Assembly: GCA_013329045.1 (NCBI GenBank)
Contig: DUKZ01000017.1
Coordinates: 1 to 35,558, forward strand
Length of the DNA: 35,558 nt
Source: Candidatus Woesearchaeota archaeon
GTDB lineage: Archaea; Nanobdellota; Nanobdellia; Woesearchaeales; UBA9989
Reading direction: 5' to 3'
Shown piece after piece: positions 27,800 to 34,515 of this stretch. Position 1 is the stretch's first letter; each line of letters starts with the position of its first letter. Under the pieces are notes generated by a model, which was not told the DNA's origin, ran no database searches, and saw only the letters and a program-made list of their open reading frames with translations. Made by a program: the position numbers and the translations under genes.

Positions 27800-30208
27800 T
27801 CAACGCCTCATCTTTTTTTCCATCTCAGCAATCGCAAGGGTCGTCTTGATGACAGAGTCAGGATTGAGGGAGATCGAATCGATGCCGCATGTCACGAGGA
27901 ATTGTGCAAAGTCTGGATAGTCTGATGGCGCCTGGCCGCAAATGCCGATTTTTTTCTTATATCTTTTTGCGGTGGTAATAACAGACCTCACCAGTGTCTT
28001 TACTGCCTCATTCCTCTCATCATACACATGGCTGACGAGTTCTGAGTCGCGGTCAAGGCCAAGGGTGAGTTGGGTGAGATCATTTGAGCCGATCGAAAAC
28101 CCATCAAATATCTTGGAAAATTCCTCTGCCAAAATGACGTTTGAAGGGATCTCACACATCACATACACCTCAAGGTCCTTTTTTCCCCTCTCAAGCCCAG
28201 ACTTCTTCATTTCAGCCAGGACATTCTTCCCTTCTTCTATTGTCCTGCAGAAGGGAATCATCAATTTCAGATTCGTCAAGCCAAAAGACTCCCTCACTTT
28301 CTTCATCGCGCGGCACTCAAGCGCAAAGCAATCTTTGAAGTTTGCGGAATAATACCTTGAGGCCCCTCGCCACCCAATCATCGGATTGTCCTCTTTTGGT
28401 TCATAGGCATGGCCGCCAATGAGATTTGCGTATTCATTCGTCTTGAAATCAGAGAACCGAACAATGACATCTTTCGGGTAGAAGGCAGCCGCAATATGGG
28501 CCACGCCCTCTGCCATTTTATCAACATAATACTGCACCTTGTCAGTATACCCGACAGTGAGCTGGTCAATTTGCTTCTTGAGTTCTGGATCCTTGATCGT
28601 CTTATAATTGATCAATGCTTTCGGATGGATCTTGATGTAGCTGTTGATGATAAACTCGAGCCTTGCCAGGCCAACACCCTGGTTTGGAATGAAGCTTGCT
28701 TCAAATGCCCCCTCAGGGGTGCCGATGTTCATCATCACCTTTGTCCTTGTCTTTGTCAGATGCTTTAAGTCGATCCTCTTGATGCCAAACTTTAACAGCC
28801 CCTCATAGACATTCCCATGCTCCCCTTCTGCACAGCTGACGGTGACATTTTTGCCTGACTTGACTTTCGTTGTTGCATCATTGCAGCCAACAACACAAGG
28901 GATGCCAAGCTCTCTTGAGATGATTGCCGCATGGCATGTCCGCCCGCCCCTGTTCGTGACAATGGCAGAAGCAATCTTCATGATTGGTTCCCAATCCGGG
29001 TCTGTCATGTCAGTGATGAGCACTTCGCCTTTCCTGAAGTTGACAATGTTCTTGACATCCTCAATGATATGAGCGGATCCCTGGCCAATCTTGCTGCCAA
29101 CAGAATGCCCCTGGACAAGGAGTTTTCCTTTTTCCTTGAGCTCATATTGCTCGAGCACGTTCCAGTTCTTCTGGCTCTGCACTGTCTCTGGCCTTGCCTG
29201 GACAATGAACAATTGGCCGCTGTTGCCATCTTTTGCCCATTCCATATCCATCGGCTTGAAGTGGCCCGCTTTCTTTGAATAATGTTCTTCAATGATAATT
29301 GCCCACCTTGCAAGAACCAGCATCTCATTTTCAGTGAGGACGTATTTGTTCCTGTCTTTATCAGTCACGGGAACGTTTTTTGTGACCTTATGCCCATCAT
29401 GTGCATAGATCATCTTGATCGCCTTTTCTCCCATCGATTTGGAGATGATTGGCCGAAAGCCTCTTTTCAGTGTGGGCTTGTGAACATAGTACTCATCAGG
29501 ATTGACCGCTCCCTGGACAACATTTTCCCCAAGGCCATATGCGGCGCTGATGAAGACCACATCTTGGAATCCTGATTCGGTATCAATGGAGAACATCACG
29601 CCAGAACAGGCAATGTCTGATCTCACCATCTTCTGGACACCAATGCTCAAGGCAACTTGGAAATGATCAAACTTTTTATCGACGCGGTATGCTATTGCCC
29701 TGTTTGTGAATAATGAGGCAAAGCATTTCTTGCATGCTTCAATGAGATCATGCTCTCCTCGAATATTGAGGTATGTCTCCTGCTGGCCGGCAAAGCTCGC
29801 ATCTGGCAAATCTTCTGCTGTGGCGCTGCTTCTCACAGCAACATCAGTATTTGGGCCATACAATTTACACATCGTCTTGTAGGCAATGGATATTTCATCA
29901 TGGATCTCTTTTGGGATAGGTGCTGCCCTGATCAATTCTCTTACTTTTCTTCCTTTCTCCTGCAGCTGGGTGATGTTCTTTGTGTCTAATCCCCGAAGAA
30001 CGTTCTTGATCTCCTGGTCGATGCCTGCCTTCTGGACAATATACCGGTATGCGAATGCCGTGATCGCAAACCCGTTTGGCACCTTGACCCCTTTCTTTGT
30101 AAGATTCTGATACATCTCGCCAAGGGACGCGTTCTTGCCGCCAACGAGGGGGACATCATCGATTGTCAATTGATCAAACCAGAGTAAGAACTTGTTTTCT
30201 TTTACCAT
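27800..30208 (-). CDS. ppsA: phosphoenolpyruvate synthase
   Basis: The 802-residue enzyme makes phosphoenolpyruvate and AMP from pyruvate and ATP, feeding gluconeogenesis (or works in reverse). It has the N-terminal ATP-grasp domain (VGGKNASLGEM, VAVRSSATAEDLPDASFAGQ), the swivelling phosphohistidine domain with His426 in GGRTCHAAI, and the C-terminal PEP-binding barrel with FSIGSNDLTQLTLGLDRD and the catalytic-Cys region CGICGQAPSDYP. Length matches PpsA (about 790-820). A TATA (TTTAAATA) 44 bases before the ATG plus a GAGGTG ribosome site give a short leader. A hairpin terminator follows the stop. Confidence 0.94.
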   Translation of the reverse strand: MVKENKFLLWFDQLTIDDVPLVGGKNASLGEMYQNLTKKGVKVPNGFAITAFAYRYIVQKAGIDQEIKNVLRGLDTKNITQLQEKGRKVRELIRAAPIPKEIHDEISIAYKTMCKLYGPNTDVAVRSSATAEDLPDASFAGQQETYLNIRGEHDLIEACKKCFASLFTNRAIAYRVDKKFDHFQVALSIGVQKMVRSDIACSGVMFSIDTESGFQDVVFISAAYGLGENVVQGAVNPDEYYVHKPTLKRGFRPIISKSMGEKAIKMIYAHDGHKVTKNVPVTDKDRNKYVLTENEMLVLARWAIIIEEHYSKKAGHFKPMDMEWAKDGNSGQLFIVQARPETVQSQKNWNVLEQYELKEKGKLLVQGHSVGSKIGQGSAHIIEDVKNIVNFRKGEVLITDMTDPDWEPIMKIASAIVTNRGGRTCHAAIISRELGIPCVVGCNDATTKVKSGKNVTVSCAEGEHGNVYEGLLKFGIKRIDLKHLTKTRTKVMMNIGTPEGAFEASFIPNQGVGLARLEFIINSYIKIHPKALINYKTIKDPELKKQIDQLTVGYTDKVQYYVDKMAEGVAHIAAAFYPKDVIVRFSDFKTNEYANLIGGHAYEPKEDNPMIGWRGASRYYSANFKDCFALECRAMKKVRESFGLTNLKLMIPFCRTIEEGKNVLAEMKKSGLERGKKDLEVYVMCEIPSNVILAEEFSKIFDGFSIGSNDLTQLTLGLDRDSELVSHVYDERNEAVKTLVRSVITTAKRYKKKIGICGQAPSDYPDFAQFLVTCGIDSISLNPDSVIKTTLAIAEMEKKMRR

Positions 30209-30215
30209 TACGAAA

Positions 30216-30255
30216 CACCTCTTTCTCCTGAACCCAGGGAGAAGGCGTATTTAAA
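30216..30255 (-). promoter_or_regulatory. ppsA promoter, ribosome site and leader hairpin
   Basis: On the minus strand TTTAAATA (30248-30255) is the TATA box and GAGGTG (30216-30221) the ribosome site, seven bases before the start. TTCTCC (30223-30228) and GGAGAA (30238-30243) could pair as a 6-bp hairpin across the transcription start and leader. Confidence 0.45.
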
Positions 30256-30304
30256 GGTTTGGGTTTTTTCTTTTTTTTGCGTAATCGGCCGCTGATCAGT
30301 AACA

Positions 30305-30314
30305 TTTTTATATT
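30305..30314 (+). promoter_or_regulatory. TATA box of the Cys-rich lipoprotein gene
   Basis: TTTTTATATT is centred 27 bases before the ATG at 30336, leaderless spacing. Confidence 0.5.
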
Positions 30315-30335
30315 CTGATCCCAGAGATCAAGTTC

Positions 30336-31553
30336 ATGAGACTGACAACAAGTGGATTTCTCTTCATTTCCTTTGTTCTCCTCTTCCTCTCCAGCTGCTC
30401 TTCTGGACAGTATTATGGGGCTCCAGGGTATCCAGAGATGATGGATCCGGTGATGGAATGTTCAAACCTGGTCGAAAATAATTGTGGATCCGGATGTTCA
30501 AGGGAATCACTCTCTACTCTGCCTGCCTGTTTTGATCTTATCAGGGAGATAGATAAGACAAAACAATCGACGCTTGCCAGGCCGGATGTTCAGGCCATGC
30601 TCCAAGAGCTAGGTTCTCCTTCCCCAGGGATTCAAAAAAAGATTGATGCCCTCAATACCATCAGCAAATTTTTATTGAAATACCCTTCAGTGGATGATGC
30701 ACTCTTCTCTGCATCAATTTCTGAGCTCGAGTCACTTCAGGCAGCTGAGCGCATCCTTGGTTTTAAAAGCAATGATTTTGGGATGATTACGGGAAATGTT
30801 ATTGATGATCCTTGTGTTGAGGACCCTGGCCTTTGCATGCCAATAGAATCCTGTAATTGGGATGGTATTTGTGATGCCTCGGAAGATTCTTGCGATATCT
30901 GTGGAGATTGCTGCGACCCTTGCCTGCAGGATCCCTCCCAATGCCAGACCATGGAAGAAGACCCCTGCAAAGTTGATCCAGCATCATGTGAAGAACTCCA
31001 GGATCCTTGCCTCCTTGACCCTGATTCATGCATGCCATCAGAAGATCCTTGCATGGCCAATCCGGAATCTTGTGGGGATGATGTTCCACCAATAGAGCCA
31101 ACGCCAATCAGTGATTCCTGTACAGAGGCATGCGTTGATCCATTATCTTATGAATGCAGCTGCTGCACCTCTCCTGGAGCTGGGTGCATAGAGCCAGCGC
31201 CAATCGAACCACCGCCGGGGGATACCCCACCGCCAGATGGTGATATGGGTGACAATGACAGGTTCAGGCCTGCCCTGGACATTGCTCAGTCTCTCTTCAT
31301 GGGCTACCCTTACAAGATCGGAGGATCTGGCAATACTGAGATTTTTGGTTCGATCTCGGGAACATCAATCACCCTCTCCGGAAAAGTCCAGGTCGATGAT
31401 CATCTCTCTGTCTTTGCATCCCGGCCATTGCAGGGAGGTGGAATGATTGTGGGAATCAATTACCGAAGCGAAACCCTCTCCCTTGACCTGAGCATCATCA
31501 ACAGCGGCCAGGACTGGAAGATCTATGTTCCCCAATTCCAGTTCTCCTGGTAA
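30336..31553 (+). CDS. Cys-rich lipoprotein with a DPC repeat array
   Basis: The 405-residue product begins with a signal ending in the lipobox FLSSC, so it should be lipid-anchored on the outer face. A central region (about 160-280) contains five DPCxxDPxxC-type units (for example DPCVEDPGLC, DPCLQDPSQC, DPCKVDPASC; the fifth has N for the second D) and other Cys pairs (CDICGDCC), then a Pro-rich stretch and a C-terminal beta-rich domain (LSLDLSIINSGQDWKIYVP). The regularly spaced Cys could form disulfides or bind metal. No family is recognised. Confidence 0.6.
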   Translation: MRLTTSGFLFISFVLLFLSSCSSGQYYGAPGYPEMMDPVMECSNLVENNCGSGCSRESLSTLPACFDLIREIDKTKQSTLARPDVQAMLQELGSPSPGIQKKIDALNTISKFLLKYPSVDDALFSASISELESLQAAERILGFKSNDFGMITGNVIDDPCVEDPGLCMPIESCNWDGICDASEDSCDICGDCCDPCLQDPSQCQTMEEDPCKVDPASCEELQDPCLLDPDSCMPSEDPCMANPESCGDDVPPIEPTPISDSCTEACVDPLSYECSCCTSPGAGCIEPAPIEPPPGDTPPPDGDMGDNDRFRPALDIAQSLFMGYPYKIGGSGNTEIFGSISGTSITLSGKVQVDDHLSVFASRPLQGGGMIVGINYRSETLSLDLSIINSGQDWKIYVPQFQFSW

Positions 31554-31559
31554 CAAAAA

Positions 31560-31670
31560 TCGCCGTTCGTAGCGACAAGTTGAGCAAGTCTCAAACATAA
31601 ATCTTTCTATATTTACTATCCAATAGTAGTAATATTTATCTCAAAACCTGTTTCCAATACTTTTTTAAAC
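31560..31670 (+). promoter_or_regulatory. spacer with two small hairpins and the SSB-gene TATA box
   Basis: After the lipoprotein stop, TCGC...GCGA (31560-31575) and TTGAG-CAAGT-CTCAA (31580-31594) can form two short hairpins, perhaps a weak terminator. CTTTTTTAAAC (31660-31670) is centred 28 bases before the ATG at 31693, a leaderless promoter. Nothing else is seen in this gap. Confidence 0.4.
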
Positions 31671-31692
31671 CTTTAGGGATTCCCCCTTCCCC

Positions 31693-32145
31693 ATGGCAAC
31701 CGTCAAAGAACTCCAACCACGACAAGGAAAAGTTGACATCACCCTCGACATTGTCTCTAAGGCAGATGCGCGGGAATTCTCGAAGTTTGGCAAGCCGGGA
31801 AGGGTTTGCAACGCAAAAGCGAAAGATGAGACTGGAGAAGTGACCATTACTCTTTGGAATGATGACATCGATAAGGTCAATGTCGGTGACAAGGTTAAGA
31901 TCACAAACGGCTGGGTCTCAGAATGGCAAGGAGAACTGCAGCTTTCTACCGGAAGGTTCGGACAGATGGAAACGGTGAGCAAGAATGGCAATAATGATGC
32001 TGGAACATCATCGCCAGCTGCAAAGGCTGCTCCACCTGCTGCAAAACCTGCACCCAAGCCTCCAGCGAGTACTCCAGAGGATTCCCCAGAAGAGGGGCTG
32101 GAGATGGACGAGCCTCCAGAAATAGACGAAGAAGAGATGTTTTAA
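31693..32145 (+). CDS. OB-fold single-stranded DNA-binding protein with acidic tail
   Basis: The 150-residue protein has one OB fold (about residues 1-100: VDITLDIVSKADAREFSKFG, GEVTITLWNDDIDKVNVGDKVKI), like the compact crenarchaeal SSB and RPA subunit domains. A Pro/Ala-rich linker leads to an acidic tip ending DEEEMF. Bacterial SSBs end similarly (DDDIPF) and recruit repair and replication proteins through the tip. The parallel in an archaeal-type SSB is noteworthy. Position next to cdc6 fits a replication role. The ATG is leaderless by TATA spacing. Confidence 0.82.
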   Translation: MATVKELQPRQGKVDITLDIVSKADAREFSKFGKPGRVCNAKAKDETGEVTITLWNDDIDKVNVGDKVKITNGWVSEWQGELQLSTGRFGQMETVSKNGNNDAGTSSPAAKAAPPAAKPAPKPPASTPEDSPEEGLEMDEPPEIDEEEMF

Positions 32146-32150
32146 TTTTT

Positions 32151-32299
32151 GTCCTGAATTTCGCTTCGCAGGTGAGCATCGACCTCGGTTCTCTCTTTGT
32201 ATTTCTCTTTGTGGGTCCCTCCCGTAAGGTCCACCCTTCCCACAAATCGAGTTATTTTCCTGGTGAACCTCGGAAAAGATGCTCACCACAATTCAGGAC
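32151..32299 (-). ncRNA. candidate structured RNA or cruciform beside cdc6
   Basis: Two 10-bp arms enclose the element: GTCCTGAATT (32151-32160) with AATTCAGGAC (32290-32299), and GGTGAGCATC (32171-32180) with GATGCTCACC (32278-32287). Inside, TTTTCC/GGAAAA (32255-32260/32272-32277) makes one hairpin, and CTCG/CGAG plus TTTGTGGG/CCCACAAA (about 32209-32216/32239-32246) makes a second with a long apical loop. On the minus strand a TATA (AATATAAAAA, 32321-32330) lies about 25 bases before its outer end, so minus-strand transcription is plausible. It is not coding. It could also be a DNA structure at an origin. Known RNA families were not matched. Confidence 0.45.
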
Positions 32300-32320
32300 A
32301 GAACCTGTTCTAAGCAAACT

Positions 32321-32330
32321 TTTTTATATT
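32321..32330. promoter_or_regulatory. TATA box facing cdc6 (and possibly the structured element)
   Basis: TTTTTATATT is centred 26 bases before the cdc6 ATG at 32351. Its reverse complement AATATAAAAA would direct transcription of 32299 leftward. Confidence 0.5.
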
Positions 32331-32350
32331 CTCCATTCTTTGATGAGGCT

Positions 32351-33430
32351 ATGGGGACTTTGTTTTCAAATATGCTCAAAGGTGATGAATCACTCTTCAC
32401 CAATCCTGACGCCCTGGATTTTGAGTTCCAGCCAAAACTGCTCAAATATCGGGAAAATCAGCAATTCGCCATAGCAAACTGCATCAAGCCATTATTTGCC
32501 GGCAGGACCGGGAGGAATGTTGTTCTTGTTGGCCAGCCAGGCATCGGGAAGACGCTTGCAGTCAAGCACATCCTCAAGGAGCTAGATGAACAAACTGATG
32601 AGATTGTTCCCGTGTACCTGAATTGTTGGCAGAAGAACACCACTTTTAAGATCGTCATGGGCCTTTGCGAAGCATTAAATTACCGCCTGACACACAACAA
32701 GAAGACAGAGGAGCTCTTTGAAGTGGTCAAAAGACTGATCAATAAACAAGGAGCAGTCATCATCCTAGACGAGATCGACAAGGTCGACGAGCAGGATGTT
32801 ATTTATACCCTCATTGAAGAGATCTACAAAAAGACCATTATCCTGATCACAAATCACAAGGAATGGCTAACAGAACTCGATGATCGCATACAGTCACGAC
32901 TCGCTCCTGAAGTCATCGACTTTCCCCCATATACTTCAAAAGAGACAGAAGGCATCCTCCGCCAAAGATTAGAGTATGCATTCGTCTCTGGGTGCTGGGA
33001 TGACGAAGCGTTCAGGAAAGTTGCTGATAAGACAGCAGCGGTGCAGGATATCAGGACAGGATTGGTGCTCCTTCGAGAAGCAGGCAATGCTGCTGAAGAC
33101 AAAGGATCTCGGAAAGTGATGCCAGAACATGTTGATACGGCGATGCAAAAACTCAACCTTGTCTCAGTTAAATCATCGGATGACCTTGATAATGAGGAGG
33201 AGAAGAAGATTCTAGAACTCGCACAGAGTTCGCAGGAGATGAGGATTGGCGATCTCTTCAAGAAGTATACCGGTGCTGGCGGCAATCCAGTGTACAAGAC
33301 ATTCCAGCGACGGATAAAACGATTGGAAACAAAAGGATTCCTTGTTGCAAAAAAGGTCACCGGCGGGGCTGATGGGACAACCTCGCTCATCTCTTATAGA
33401 AACATGGGCAAGAAACTGACAGAGTTCTGA
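32351..33430 (+). CDS. cdc6: Orc1/Cdc6 replication initiator
   Basis: The 359-residue AAA+ initiator binds origin boxes and loads the replicative helicase. Walker A is GQPGIGKT (61-68), Walker B IILDEIDKV (about 140), sensor 1 near IILITNHKEWL, sensor 2 Arg near RTGLVLLREAG. The C-terminal winged helix (LAQSSQEMRIGDLFKKYTG to the end) reads origin DNA. The ATG at 32351, with the TATA 26 bases upstream, replaces an earlier in-frame start. Archaeal origins often lie beside this gene. The stop overlaps the next ATG by one base (TGATG). Confidence 0.92.
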   Translation: MGTLFSNMLKGDESLFTNPDALDFEFQPKLLKYRENQQFAIANCIKPLFAGRTGRNVVLVGQPGIGKTLAVKHILKELDEQTDEIVPVYLNCWQKNTTFKIVMGLCEALNYRLTHNKKTEELFEVVKRLINKQGAVIILDEIDKVDEQDVIYTLIEEIYKKTIILITNHKEWLTELDDRIQSRLAPEVIDFPPYTSKETEGILRQRLEYAFVSGCWDDEAFRKVADKTAAVQDIRTGLVLLREAGNAAEDKGSRKVMPEHVDTAMQKLNLVSVKSSDDLDNEEEKKILELAQSSQEMRIGDLFKKYTGAGGNPVYKTFQRRIKRLETKGFLVAKKVTGGADGTTSLISYRNMGKKLTEF

Positions 33431-33705
33431 TGAGAGCGGGAAAAAAAGTTCCAGGAGGGAAATTGCTCCGGGTGGAGTTCTACTGCAACGGTGCTGTAAT
33501 CACTTCAGCGAAAATTACCGGGGATTTTTTCTTGCATCCAGAAGAAGGATTGTCTCATCTGGAAGATGCATTGCTTGGTGGGATGAGAACAATGCAGCAA
33601 AGGCTAGATACTGCTGTGAGCGAGCATGACCTTGAGTTGATCGGCTTCTCTGTGGGGGATATTATTGAGCTCGTCCAGGGGGCTTTTGATGCAGTGCAGT
33701 CTTGA
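33430..33705 (+). CDS. lipoate-protein ligase accessory (C-terminal) domain protein
   Basis: A 91-residue stand-alone version of the LplA C-terminal accessory domain: KVPGGKLLRVEFYCNGAVITSAKITGDFFLHPEEGLSHLEDALLGG matches the conserved KxPGGKL...GDFF.HPEE pattern. In Thermoplasma-type archaea LplA is split and needs such a separate partner (LplB/CTD) for lipoyl activation. The catalytic half is not in this window. Its last 14 codons lie in the 41-bp direct repeat at 33656-33696. It overlaps cdc6 by one base, an unusual pairing. Confidence 0.78.
   Translation: MRAGKKVPGGKLLRVEFYCNGAVITSAKITGDFFLHPEEGLSHLEDALLGGMRTMQQRLDTAVSEHDLELIGFSVGDIIELVQGAFDAVQS
33656..33696 (+). repeat. 41-bp direct repeat, copy A (candidate att site)
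   Basis: A 41-bp segment at the 3' end of the lipoate-domain gene matches 34532-34572 with one mismatch; the last 32 bp (33665-33696, starting TTGAGCTCGTCC) are identical. It continues about 10 bases with weaker identity. A repeat of this length in the same orientation, with one copy inside a recombinase gene, is typical of attL/attR pairs. Which is the ancestral site is not settled. Confidence 0.78.
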
Positions 33706-33770
33706 TTTGTTAAATTCCGATGTTAAAATCAATGGCTTTGAAGTCCTAAAAAAAGAAGAGGGCAGTTTTC

Positions 33771-34163
33771 CTATATATCCATTAGTTCTTCAGTAGAATA
33801 AACAGCTATAACCTCTTGCTTTTTCAGCTTCTTGTCATTGCTCCAGAGCGCGCATCTCAATTTTAAAGCTAAAGCGAGGTAAGGGACATCTTTTGGATCT
33901 GGGGAGATTCCCTCTGATTTCTCAAGAAATGGAGTAATCTCCTCAATAGGGATGAAGATGACAGTGCGTTCAAAGATGTCGAAAAAATCAATAAAGCCAG
34001 GCTCGCTTCTTTTGGTTTTTCCTTTCAAGTAATCTTTATATTTTTTGAATTCCTCAAGAATGAACTCTGGGGCATAAAGCGTATGCTTGAAGAATATGTC
34101 GGACGTACTGCTCTCTTTAACCAAAGCAGCAAAGAGTATGTTTGCATCTATGACAAGATCCAT
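33771..34163 (-). CDS. vapC: PIN-domain toxin-like ribonuclease (VapC type)
   Basis: The 130-residue PIN protein shows acidic active-site residues at Asp6 (MDLVIDANIL), near EEF, in SPDPKDVPYLALAL and in LWSNDKKL. VapC toxins cut specific RNAs and are held off by VapB partners. The gene starts three bases after the antitoxin stop, in the same direction, so they form a pair. A slightly shorter second half and an extra acidic loop vary from typical VapC, but catalytic spacing looks intact. It lies inside the 876-bp interval between the two direct repeats. Confidence 0.8.
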   Translation of the reverse strand: MDLVIDANILFAALVKESSTSDIFFKHTLYAPEFILEEFKKYKDYLKGKTKRSEPGFIDFFDIFERTVIFIPIEEITPFLEKSEGISPDPKDVPYLALALKLRCALWSNDKKLKKQEVIAVYSTEELMDI

Positions 34164-34165
34164 GT

Positions 34166-34393
34166 TTACGCCTTTCTCTTGTATCGTTTCGCAAGGTTTT
34201 TGTTGAGCTCTGCTCCAAGTCGTAGTGCATCTGCTTCTGTCAATGTGCTATCCTCCTTAAATCTTCTCAAGAATTCAAGATCTTTAACACGCTGCATAAA
34301 TGCCTGCCTTGCTATTTCTGACCAATTCATCTCAGGAAATGTGTCCATCTTACTCTTTAACTCAGATGGAACCGCTAAGGTCATGGTTACCAT
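34166..34393 (-). CDS. vapB: VapB-type antitoxin, ribbon-helix-helix DNA-binding
   Basis: A 75-residue protein: the strand MVTMTLAVPSELKSKMDTF and helices PEMNWSEIARQAFMQRVKDLEFL fit the ribbon-helix-helix fold used by VapB to bind its own promoter, followed by a charged tail (LGAELNKNLAKRYKRKA) that would wrap the toxin. The ATG at 34393 has GGAGG eight bases upstream, and the TATA (ATTTATATAC, 34431-34440) gives a short leader. A TTG further upstream is not needed. Unlike most promoters here, this one has a Shine-Dalgarno. Confidence 0.78.
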   Translation of the reverse strand: MVTMTLAVPSELKSKMDTFPEMNWSEIARQAFMQRVKDLEFLRRFKEDSTLTEADALRLGAELNKNLAKRYKRKA

Positions 34394-34401
34394 GTTCTTA
34401 A

Positions 34402-34440
34402 CCTCCAATAAACAAGTATATTATGTGTGTGTATATAAAT
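34402..34440 (-). promoter_or_regulatory. promoter and ribosome site of the VapBC pair
   Basis: On the minus strand ATTTATATAC (34431-34440) is the TATA box and GGAGG (34402-34406) the ribosome site eight bases before the ATG at 34393. A CA-repeat run (ACACACACA) lies between. VapB may bind here. Confidence 0.5.
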
Positions 34441-34515
34441 TTATTGTTTTGAAAAGAAAACTGCAATCTGATCTTACATCACTTTGAACTGCATTAGACG
34501 GCGCGCGGTAATATG

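Noticed and set aside
31987..31999. possible third copy of the twin RNA element (GGCAATAATGATG)
   Set aside because: It lies in the SSB coding region, with no complementary arm or CTTGGAGACCAAGC core nearby. A chance match.
32151..32299. identification as RNase P RNA, SRP RNA or tRNA
   Set aside because: Too short for the usual archaeal forms, and none of their conserved cores (for example GAGGAAAGUCC, GGAA-capped SRP helix 8, or GTTCGAAT T-loop) is seen.
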